A program made the position numbers and the translations under genes. A stretch of 5,934 nt of DNA, taken from positions 1 through 5,934 of the forward strand of contig UQHJ01000106.1 in assembly GCA_900540885.1 (NCBI GenBank), in the 5' to 3' direction. The notes below the pieces were generated by a model. It saw only the letters and a program-made list of their open reading frames with translations. It made no database searches and was not told where the DNA came from. Origin of the DNA: an uncultured Prevotella sp. Lineage in GTDB: Bacteria; Bacteroidota; Bacteroidia; Bacteroidales; Bacteroidaceae. Below, one piece after another: positions 1 through 5,809 of the stretch (the first letter of the stretch is position 1; each line of letters begins with the position of its first letter).

Positions 1-1
1 T

Positions 2-38
2 ATTTGTTAGTCAAGGCATCGAGCCTTGACTAACAAAT
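2..38. repeat. Perfect 16-bp inverted repeat (hairpin) at window edge
   Basis: Positions 2-17 are exactly complementary to 23-38, leaving a 5-base loop (ATCGA). The stem is long and perfect, but neither strand has a T-tract right after it, so a classical intrinsic terminator is not indicated. It may be a transcript-end structure for a gene left of the window, or one unit of an interspersed palindromic repeat. The neighbouring GC-rich palindromes at 41-80 make the second option reasonable. Confidence 0.6.
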
Positions 39-40
39 GC

Positions 41-80
41 CGACGCGGGGACGCGTCGCCCCCAGGTGAGGACGCGCCCC
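41..80. repeat. GC-rich palindromic repeat cluster with GACGCG motifs
   Basis: The hexamer GACGCG occurs at 42-47, 50-55 and 71-76. Positions 41-47 pair exactly with 52-58 around the loop GGGA, giving a 7-bp GC-rich hairpin. The 14-mer at 48-61 (GGGACGCGTCGCCC) recurs with one mismatch at 216-229. Base composition is much richer in GC than the flanking AT-rich sequence. This resembles a REP-type or other interspersed intergenic repeat; its function is unknown. Confidence 0.5.
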
Positions 81-130
81 CAATTAGGCAGATAAATTAC
101 AGTTTACCCACACGATTCGTTATGAAAACA

Positions 131-172
131 AAAAAATATCGCTCAAGAATAAAAACTTGAGCGATATTTTTT
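131..172. terminator. Probable bidirectional intrinsic terminator
   Basis: Positions 131-147 are exactly complementary to 156-172 (17 bp) around an 8-base A-rich loop. The stem core is TATCGCTCAAG, and the stem ends in six A on one side and six T on the other, so either strand would make a hairpin followed by U residues. It could end a plus-strand transcript from left of the window and also back up the minus-strand terminator at 258-303. Confidence 0.65.
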
Positions 173-215
173 GATGTATATATACTAGCATCGCGGAGAC
201 AGACACTTACACGCA

Positions 216-229
216 GGGACGCGTAGCCC
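216..229. repeat. Second copy of the GGGACGCGT(C/A)GCCC motif
   Basis: Positions 216-229 read GGGACGCGTAGCCC, matching 48-61 at 13 of 14 bases. It has the same ACGCGT palindromic core flanked by GGG and CCC, and lies in otherwise AT-rich noncoding DNA. Two copies within about 170 bp suggest a repeat family rather than chance. Nothing here shows what binds or uses it. Confidence 0.4.
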
Positions 230-257
230 TCAACAAAAATCGATTATTTGAGTAAAA

Positions 258-303
258 GAATGTGCCAAAAGTAACTCCGATAGAAGTTGCTTTTGGCACA
301 TTC
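258..303 (-). terminator. Terminator hairpin downstream of the ricin-like gene
   Basis: Positions 258-271 pair exactly with 290-303. The stem continues through one G-T wobble and four more pairs to 276/285, giving 19 pairs around an 8-base loop. It begins 41 bases beyond the stop codon at 345-347 of the minus-strand gene. On the minus strand the stem is followed by TTTTACTC, a short U-tract. Position and shape fit a Rho-independent terminator, though the U-tract is weak. Confidence 0.7.
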
Positions 304-344
304 ACTTTGTATGTTTCGTCTAATAAGAAAGCTATTAAACGTGA

Positions 345-2156
345 TTATAATACTACCTTAACTACCTTGCCGTCTGCCTTGACGATGTAGGCTCCTGAGG
401 GCAAAACGGTGTTGGCTGCTTGACGCTGACCTGCTGCATTGAAGATGCGCACGTTTTGAGCTCCGTAGACGGTGATGCGATGATTCAATGCTTCCACGCG
501 AATGGCAGAGGTTTGAGCCTCGTCAATGCCAGTCACGTTGCCATTAATTCCTTGACTGTTGCCACCTAAGGTAGCGTTAGCAACGTCAATGGCTGACTGG
601 AGGTCGGCTACGTCGAGTACAACATCTTGCTTCGTGAGGTAGGGATAATCTAACTCAGATTGTGCCTGCGTAATGGCAGCATTGAGCGCTGCAGCAGCCT
701 CTTCGTTCAATCCTATAATGGCTTTGGCCTCGTCAATGATTGTCTTCAACGCTTCAACATCGTCGGCAGCGGGAAGGGCAACCAAACGGAAGGTGAAAGA
801 GTTCGTTAATTGCGCATTAGCAATGGTAACGCCCGTACCAGCCGTGTTGGCAGCCAAGAGGTTGAGTTGCGCTCCGCTCAAAGCTGCATTGTATGTTTCA
901 CCAGCATGAATGGCTACACGTGTGTCGATGCCCAACTCGTCAGTGTTCATATAGATGACGTACTTCGAAGCACCGTCCGTAGCAGCTGCTTTCAGTGTAT
1001 TTGAAGCCGTTGTGAGAGCTTTATCAGCTTGTGGCAGCGTAATGGTAGCAACACCATTTTCGTCGCATGAGATATAGAGGCGTGAGGCCTCGTAAGTGTA
1101 GCTCTTATTGAGTGATGCAGCGCCTGTAGTTGAGAAGCTGAGGAAGCGTCCTTCGCTGGTGTAGTTGTAAGCAGGATAAGTGCTAAGTGCTTGAATGGTG
1201 TAATAACCATTAACGTTGGCTACGGGGGTGGTAGGGAGTGTGGCTTCTACAAGTGCGAGTTTCGTATTCTCACCGCCCTTGTTTTGGAAGATGAACACAC
1301 CATTGTCGTTATAGCCATAGCACTTCTCAGCACTCTCGAAAGGAATCATATAGAAACCATCATCAACGACCTCAAACGTCCACTTTTGGTTTTCACCGCC
1401 AGAAGTTTGCCACTGAATGAGTTGATTGTTGAATTTACTGTGTGCTTCAGCAGGGTTGTCTAAGCAAACGTTGCCACAAGCGCTCTTCACTTGCCAGTAA
1501 CCGCCTTTGTAGGTGAGCTGCCATATCTGGCCTAAGTCATTCTTCTCGAAAGCTGTCATTGATACAACGAGGTCGTTGGCCGTAGAGGCATTGTTGCTCA
1601 AGGCCATTGCCTTGTCGGGCGAGCAGATACGATAGTACTTACCGCTGGTAATGCCATTAATGGTCACTTCGGGTTCTACGTATTTAACGAGCTTTACGCG
1701 TGTGTCGGCAGCCTTGTCTTGGAAGGTAAACTTGCCGTCCGCATCGAGCGCGTAGCACTTATCAGCATTCTCGAAAGGAATCATGTAGTAGGTATCATCG
1801 TCAGCCGCCTCGAAAGTCCACTTCTGATTATTACCACCACTGGTTTGCCAAAGGCAGAGTTGATTGTGAAAGCGATCGTGATTAGCCGAAGGGTTGTCGA
1901 TGTTGAAATTGCCTAAGGCTGAGGTGATGCCCCAATAGTCGCCATTGGCAGTGAGCGTCCACACTTGCCCGCCATCAGTATCGCTGAGATCGGCTAATGT
2001 AAGGGTGACATCATTCTTGGCTGTTGCGCCACAGGTGAGGGCTTTTGTGCCGTCGAGTGTAACAATCTTATATTGTTGCCCACTCACAATGGCATCGGCC
2101 TGTGCCGTAAACGTGACGGCTAACAATGCGAGGAGGGTTAGAAATATCTTTTTCAT
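345..2156 (-). CDS. Secreted protein with two ricin-like (QxW) modules and a T9SS-type C-terminal domain
   Basis: This 603-residue protein starts with a signal peptide (KK, a hydrophobic run, then AQA at about 18-20). Residues 21-163 and 164-312 form a tandem duplication. Each half has two QxW motifs (Q64-V-W66 and Q111-K-W113; Q210-I-W212 and Q257-K-W259), the block WQTSGG followed by NQKWTFE, and a YMIPFE(N/S)A(D/E)KCY segment. QxW motifs are typical of ricin-B-type beta-trefoils, which often bind sugars, so a carbohydrate-binding role is likely but not proven. Residues 313-460 form an unassigned beta-rich region. Residues 463-533 are helical and alanine-rich, resembling small FIVAR-like bundles. 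Residues 543-603 look like a T9SS type A sorting domain (VRIFNAAGQ, then PSGAYIVKADGKVVKVVL). No catalytic motif was seen. The ATG at 2156 gives a complete signal peptide; no Shine-Dalgarno sequence is visible. Confidence 0.85.
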   Translation of the reverse strand: MKKIFLTLLALLAVTFTAQADAIVSGQQYKIVTLDGTKALTCGATAKNDVTLTLADLSDTDGGQVWTLTANGDYWGITSALGNFNIDNPSANHDRFHNQLCLWQTSGGNNQKWTFEAADDDTYYMIPFENADKCYALDADGKFTFQDKAADTRVKLVKYVEPEVTINGITSGKYYRICSPDKAMALSNNASTANDLVVSMTAFEKNDLGQIWQLTYKGGYWQVKSACGNVCLDNPAEAHSKFNNQLIQWQTSGGENQKWTFEVVDDGFYMIPFESAEKCYGYNDNGVFIFQNKGGENTKLALVEATLPTTPVANVNGYYTIQALSTYPAYNYTSEGRFLSFSTTGAASLNKSYTYEASRLYISCDENGVATITLPQADKALTTASNTLKAAATDGASKYVIYMNTDELGIDTRVAIHAGETYNAALSGAQLNLLAANTAGTGVTIANAQLTNSFTFRLVALPAADDVEALKTIIDEAKAIIGLNEEAAAALNAAITQAQSELDYPYLTKQDVVLDVADLQSAIDVANATLGGNSQGINGNVTGIDEAQTSAIRVEALNHRITVYGAQNVRIFNAAGQRQAANTVLPSGAYIVKADGKVVKVVL

Positions 2157-2174
2157 TTCGTGGGTATTTGGAAG

Positions 2175-2448
2175 GTTGACGAGTTGACGAGGTAATGAAG
2201 TCGTCTAAACTTTTCTGACGAAGATTATATTTAAACTTTTATCTCTTCTAAATTCAATCTTCACCTTTCTTTTTGGCCGTTTTTTGACCTTTCATCGGTC
2301 GTGTAGCTCGCTACACTCCCTCTTCAAGGTCCCAAAACGCCTCAAAAATAAAGGCAAATCTTGAATTTCATAAAAGTTCAGACGACTTCAACAAGTATGT
2401 TTTTATGGTAACTTACTTGCCTACTCGTTAACTTGTCAACTCGTCAAC
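2175..2448. repeat. 274-bp nested imperfect inverted-repeat element
   Basis: Three pairs of arms are nested around one centre. Outer: 2175-2194 against 2429-2448 (18 of 20 complementary; left arm is GTTGACGA twice in tandem). Middle: 2196-2214 against 2372-2390 (18 of 19). Inner: 2250-2291 against 2326-2368 (imperfect but clear). The centre is GTGTAGC (2301-2307), TC, GCTACAC (2310-2316). An extra stretch of about 35 bases at 2215-2249 is unpaired in the left arm. AAG lies directly outside both ends (2172-2174 and 2449-2451), which could be a 3-bp target duplication or chance. No ORF of useful length is inside. The layout suggests a MITE-like or palindromic intergenic element. It fills nearly all of the gap between the hexosaminidase and ricin-like genes. 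Confidence 0.65.
2343..2350 (-). promoter_or_regulatory. Weak candidate -7 promoter element inside the inverted repeat
   Basis: On the minus strand this reads TATTTTTG, matching the Bacteroidota -7 consensus TAnnTTTG. No TTG is present at the usual -33 distance, and the motif is simple in an AT-rich region. If used, the ricin-like gene would have a leader of roughly 180 bases including one arm of the inverted repeat. Co-transcription from upstream is the alternative. Confidence 0.2.
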
Positions 2449-2465
2449 AAGTATATTAAGGAAAA

Positions 2466-4079
2466 TTACTGCAAGTCAATATAATCAGTAGGCATAGAGA
2501 AGGTAATGCCACGGCGTTGCAAGTCGAGCATAATAGGACGAGAACGCTTCAAGAATCCCTTCCACGAACGATTCTTCTTAGCGCTCCAACCGGCTTCAGC
2601 CAAGATGAGCGAACGCGGATAAGCTTGGTAGAAGATACGTTCGGGAGAGTTGATACACTCGCTCCACAACGTGCCAGCTACGCCAAAGAGGTTGTTCTCT
2701 TCAAATTCTGCACCCATGTTCCAACCTGGGTCAAATTGGTAAACCGTCTCAAACGTGCGCACAGGCATACCCCAGTTCGTTTCGGGCATATCGCCCTTTG
2801 CCATAGGGTAGTCAAAGTAGCAATAGTCGCCAGGGCACATCATAATCTTGGCATTATTCTCAACTGCAGCATTGATAGCGGGTTGGGTCAAGCCATTACG
2901 CCAAGCAAAAGTAACACAGCCTTCTTGTATCTCTTTGAAGTCGGTCTCGTACCAGAACATAGGTATCTTGTCGTACTTTGTGCGGAGCGTATCGATTACG
3001 CGGTCGAACATGTACTTCTGCAACTTCCAGTTCTCTGAACGGTCAGTAGTTGTGATGCCCAATTTCTTCTTCAGCGCCTTATCCTTTTCACAGGTAGTCC
3101 AGCAGTCGAGGGCAGGATTACCCGCCTCGTCACCACCGAGGTGAATGTACTTGCAAGGGAACACATCGGCTATTTCGCGGAACACGTTACCTAAAAATTC
3201 GTATGTAAACTCGTTGCCTGGGCAGAGCAAGTTGTCTGACACACCGCAAGTGGTGCGAATGGGCACTTCCTTAGCACCACAGGTGAGTTCGGGGAAGGCG
3301 TGAATGGCTGCCACTTCGTGACCCGGCATTTCAATTTCGGGCACTACCATAACGTGATACTTAGCACAGTAAGCCACGAAGTCCTTCATCTGTTCCTGTG
3401 TATAGTAACCAGAAATGGGCATTAGCATGTCATCCATGCCCACACGTGAGGTAGACTTCTCAATAAGCTCAGGATATTTCTTTATCTCGATGCGCCAAGC
3501 TTGGTCATCAACCAAGTGGAGGTGGATACTGTTGAGTTTGTAACGCGCCATCTCGGGCACAATCTCCTTCAATCGTTCGTAGGGAATGAAGATACGACAA
3601 GGGTCGACCATGAGTTCGCGTACGTGGGTGCGAGGAGCGTCTTCAATGTCGATAGCAGCCGTTTCGAGACAACGAGCCGACGCATTGTCGTCGATCATGA
3701 GTTGTTCGAGCGTCATTACGCCATAGAACACGCCTGCGGCAGTTTTACCTGCTATCTCTACGCCGTCGGCATTGAGGTGGAGCGTGTAAGCCTCATCGTC
3801 GGTAAGGTCGGGATTGATGCTAAGCGTAATCTTTGCCGTACCATTGGCATTGAGTTCAGAGATGCCTGCGCGATCTTTGAGAATGCGGAGCAAATGTTCC
3901 TTTTCGTTATTTAATGATTCGGGGCAATCGATTGTTGCCACGTTGTACCACACCAATGGTCGTTCATTGGCTGCAGTTTGCATCTTGAGGGGAATGGGTA
4001 CCAAATTTTGTGCCGTCATTTGCTGACTAACACCGCCCAATCCCAAAAGTAATGCTATAGAGAGAATAAATTTCTTCAT
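2466..4079 (-). CDS. Secreted family 20 glycoside hydrolase (beta-N-acetylhexosaminidase)
   Basis: This 537-residue protein begins with a signal peptide (residues 1-23, ending near MTAQ, no lipobox cysteine). A GH20b-like N-terminal domain spans about 25-145 and the catalytic barrel about 150-510. GH20 signatures are visible: R154 with D159 (RELMVDPCR), HLHLVDDQAWRIE (186-198), PEIEMPGH (247-254), the catalytic pair D317-E318 in HLGGDEA, W376, W393, Y421-F-D423, and W472-S-E474. In this family the Asp orients the substrate acetamido group and the Glu is the general acid/base, releasing terminal beta-linked GlcNAc or GalNAc. Some usual residues differ: E155 for Gly after the conserved Arg, L187 for the common Trp, and A194 for Gly. 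The protein ends soon after the barrel with no T9SS tail, so a periplasmic site is plausible. It may be co-transcribed with the LRR gene 165 bp upstream. No Shine-Dalgarno sequence is seen; the leader is AT-rich. Exact substrate cannot be read from the sequence. Confidence 0.93.
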   Translation of the reverse strand: MKKFILSIALLLGLGGVSQQMTAQNLVPIPLKMQTAANERPLVWYNVATIDCPESLNNEKEHLLRILKDRAGISELNANGTAKITLSINPDLTDDEAYTLHLNADGVEIAGKTAAGVFYGVMTLEQLMIDDNASARCLETAAIDIEDAPRTHVRELMVDPCRIFIPYERLKEIVPEMARYKLNSIHLHLVDDQAWRIEIKKYPELIEKSTSRVGMDDMLMPISGYYTQEQMKDFVAYCAKYHVMVVPEIEMPGHEVAAIHAFPELTCGAKEVPIRTTCGVSDNLLCPGNEFTYEFLGNVFREIADVFPCKYIHLGGDEAGNPALDCWTTCEKDKALKKKLGITTTDRSENWKLQKYMFDRVIDTLRTKYDKIPMFWYETDFKEIQEGCVTFAWRNGLTQPAINAAVENNAKIMMCPGDYCYFDYPMAKGDMPETNWGMPVRTFETVYQFDPGWNMGAEFEENNLFGVAGTLWSECINSPERIFYQAYPRSLILAEAGWSAKKNRSWKGFLKRSRPIMLDLQRRGITFSMPTDYIDLQ

Positions 4080-4102
4080 GAATATATATTATATATTGGG
4101 AG

Positions 4103-4234
4103 AGTTTAATGAATTGAAGGAGTTTAATAAGTTTAATGGGTTGAGAGAGTTTAATAAGTTGATTGAATTTAGTAAATTTATGAGTTTAAGAAAGTGACTT
4201 TTTTTAACCTTCTAACCTCATAACCTCATAACCC
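4103..4234. repeat. Short degenerate direct repeats in the LRR-GH20 spacer
   Basis: AGTTTAAT occurs at 4103-4110, 4121-4128, 4130-4137 and 4148-4155, with a variant at 4183-4190. The other end of the spacer has TAACCTCA twice in tandem plus a partial third copy (4213-4234). The two blocks flank a run of seven T (4199-4205). No GC-rich hairpin followed by a U-tract is present on the minus strand, so transcription from the LRR gene may continue into the hexosaminidase gene. The role of the repeats is unknown. Confidence 0.5.
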
Positions 4235-4244
4235 TTCTCAAAAC

Positions 4245-5540
4245 CTACTTCTTAACCTTAAAGCTTCGTCCATTAACATTAACTACATAAACGCCAGGAG
4301 TGGTGAGTTCGAAACTGGTTTCTCCCTCGGCCAAGACGGTAGCTTGCAACTTACCTTGCGCATCGAAGAGTTGAACTTTAGAGGCTTGTGGCAAGTTCTT
4401 CACCCAAACGCGGTTGCCTTCCTTTTCTACCTCTACGTTAGCCATTGCCTTCACATCGTTAACGGCAGTAACAGGCTGAATCTTGAACTCGCGCCAAACG
4501 GGGGCTTCACGATAGGCTTCTATGCTGTTTTCGGGCACGTTGAGCGCTACGTTCTCGCAGTCAACGCCCACAAAGGCCGTTGCATCAGCAGCAATCGGTG
4601 TTTCAGCATAAAGCGTAATCGACTTCAGTCCTGTGCAGTGAGCAAAGGCTGCAGTAGGTACACTACTAATATCGGCAGGCAGTACGACTGACTCTATTTG
4701 AGAACAACCTGCAAAGGCCCCCTTACCGAAGTATTGTACGCTACCGGGCAAAGTAATGGTGCCTGTCAAACCCGTACAATTCATAAAGGCTGCATCACCA
4801 AGGCTTTGAAGAGCGCGAGGCAATGAAATACTTTGTAGGCTGGTGCAGTCGGTAAAGGCACTGGCCCCGATGCGCGTGAGCATACGTCCCATATTGACGT
4901 TACCCGTCAAACTACTGCATCCTGCGAAGGCATTGGCACCAATGCTCTGTAGGTCGTTAGGTAGACCGATACTTGTAAGGTGGGTGCAGCCTTCAAATAC
5001 ACCATCGCGCAGTACGACTAAGCTATTAGGCAATGTCACCTCACCCGTAAGGCTTTCACACCCTTTGAAAGCATACGAACCCAAGTTGACTAACTGACTG
5101 TTAGGGGGCAACGTAATGCCTTGTAGGCTCTTACACATAGAGAAGGCACTCGCACCGATGCTCTTCACCGTACGTGGAAAGCTGAGGGATCCCGTCATAG
5201 CATCGCAGGCAAAGAAGGCTTGTGAACCGATGTTTACCAAATTGTGGGGTAAAATAAGCGTTTTTAAATTATGACGCGAGTGGAGAGCGTTCTTAGGTAT
5301 GTTGGTACAGTTGGCTGTTGAAAGGTCGAGCTTTGCCATTTGGTAGCAAAGATCGCGCAATTGACGAAAGTCGCCATTAGCAGTCTGCGTTAAGTTGCCA
5401 GTGAGCTTCACGTTCACTGCCGCAGCTTTGTTGTCAGCCGATACGCCGGTGATGTTGCCCGATGTTACGTTTTGTGCAAACGCCATCTGGCCTCCCCAAA
5501 CGCTAAGGCTCAACAGAATAAGTGGTAGGTTTTTTTTCAT
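4245..5540 (-). CDS. BspA-like leucine-rich-repeat (LRR_5) surface protein with T9SS-type tail
   Basis: The 431-residue protein has a signal peptide (residues 1-22, ending AFA before QN). About ten LRR_5 repeats run from 88 to about 325. Each contains a leucine/isoleucine strand, a short turn with (S/N)(I/L/F)G, then AF and a closing Cys (112, 136, 161, 185, 208, 232, 255, 279, 302). From residue 162 the units alternate strictly between 24 residues (LTGxxxL type) and 23 residues (LxSIxLP type). A C-cap with YREAPVWREF (343-352) is usual at the end of such arrays. Residues 357-431 form a T9SS type A-like sorting domain (VQLFDAQGK, then PGVYVVNVNGRSFKVKK). Family members include adhesins that bind host or bacterial surfaces; a binding role here is inferred. 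It is first in the minus-strand group and has a -7-like element close upstream. The stop is TAG. The ATG at 5540 gives an intact signal peptide. Confidence 0.9.
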   Translation of the reverse strand: MKKNLPLILLSLSVWGGQMAFAQNVTSGNITGVSADNKAAAVNVKLTGNLTQTANGDFRQLRDLCYQMAKLDLSTANCTNIPKNALHSRHNLKTLILPHNLVNIGSQAFFACDAMTGSLSFPRTVKSIGASAFSMCKSLQGITLPPNSQLVNLGSYAFKGCESLTGEVTLPNSLVVLRDGVFEGCTHLTSIGLPNDLQSIGANAFAGCSSLTGNVNMGRMLTRIGASAFTDCTSLQSISLPRALQSLGDAAFMNCTGLTGTITLPGSVQYFGKGAFAGCSQIESVVLPADISSVPTAAFAHCTGLKSITLYAETPIAADATAFVGVDCENVALNVPENSIEAYREAPVWREFKIQPVTAVNDVKAMANVEVEKEGNRVWVKNLPQASKVQLFDAQGKLQATVLAEGETSFELTTPGVYVVNVNGRSFKVKK

Positions 5541-5567
5541 AGTTTGTCTTTAAAAATAATTATGGAG

Positions 5568-5575
5568 CAAATGTA
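5568..5575 (-). promoter_or_regulatory. Candidate -7 promoter element of the LRR gene
   Basis: The minus-strand sequence is TACATTTG, an exact match to the Bacteroidota -7 consensus TAnnTTTG. It ends 27 bases before the ATG at 5540, which would give a short AT-rich leader ending TTTTTAAAGACAAACT. At the expected -33 position (about 5595-5597) the sequence is GTT rather than TTG, so the upstream element is weak. The leader has no Shine-Dalgarno sequence. Confidence 0.5.
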
Positions 5576-5647
5576 CTAATTTATTGTGATATATAACGTC
5601 TAAAATAGATAAGAACCGATAAACTGCAATTTGTCGAGGAGACAGAA

Positions 5648-5809
5648 ATGAACATTAAGGCGCGCTTCGCGCTTGTTTTTTTAACATTAATGTTTTCTCT
5701 AAAAAAGGAAATAGGAATAGCCAAAGTAATATGCAAACCTCTAGTATTAGTCTCCAAAACCGCACAAAAATCCTGTCTCTCCAAATTAGGAGAGATGGCA
5801 CATGTGTAA
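5648..5809 (+). CDS. Doubtful small ORF (53 residues), unknown product
   Basis: An ORF starts MNIKARFALVFLTLMFSLKK and ends LGEMAHV. The ATG at 5648 is preceded by GAGGAG (5636-5641) with six bases between, a good Shine-Dalgarno match, unlike the larger genes here. The N-terminal residues are basic then hydrophobic, like a short signal or membrane segment, followed by a basic part with two Cys (29 and 43). Against it, a hairpin with seven T lies within codons 4-12 and could stop transcription, no plus-strand promoter was found, and the complementary strand is also open for 67 codons here. The segment may be a structured noncoding repeat that happens to be open. No family recognised. Confidence 0.2.
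   Translation: MNIKARFALVFLTLMFSLKKEIGIAKVICKPLVLVSKTAQKSCLSKLGEMAHV
5658..5682 (+). terminator. GC-rich hairpin followed by seven T (plus strand)
   Basis: GCGCG (5660-5664) pairs with CGCGC (5668-5672) around the loop CTT. The stem extends by a G-T wobble and an A-T pair to 5658/5674, and TTTTTTT follows at 5676-5682. This is the form of an intrinsic terminator for plus-strand transcription, yet no upstream plus-strand gene is visible between it and the divergent LRR promoter. It could act as an attenuator of a short plus-strand transcript, block antisense transcription, or be part of a palindromic repeat. Confidence 0.45.

Noticed and set aside
2301..2316. Operator palindrome GTGTAGC-TC-GCTACAC for a regulator
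   Set aside because: It sits exactly at the centre of the larger inverted repeat and is better explained as the tip of that structure. Nothing independent indicates a protein-binding site.
2517..3038. 173-codon plus-strand open frame inside the hexosaminidase gene
   Set aside because: It lies antisense to well-conserved GH20 catalytic coding sequence, and its translation shows no domain or signal peptide. It is a shadow of the real gene.
3501..3914. 137-codon plus-strand open frame inside the hexosaminidase gene
   Set aside because: It is antisense to the N-terminal half of the GH20 protein with no supporting start signal or recognisable domain.
4081..4244. CRISPR-like array in the spacer with repeated AGTTTAAT words
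   Set aside because: The repeat words are only 8 bases long, irregularly spaced and degenerate, with no regular spacers and no cas genes nearby.
345..5540. Complete polysaccharide-utilisation locus
   Set aside because: There is a glycosidase and two probable binding proteins, but no SusC-like transporter, SusD-like lipoprotein or regulator in the window.
5581..5784. 67-codon minus-strand ORF upstream of the LRR gene
   Set aside because: It overlaps the LRR gene's likely upstream promoter region and the GC hairpin, has no recognisable signal or domain, and is complementary to another open frame. It is more likely a chance frame through a structured segment.
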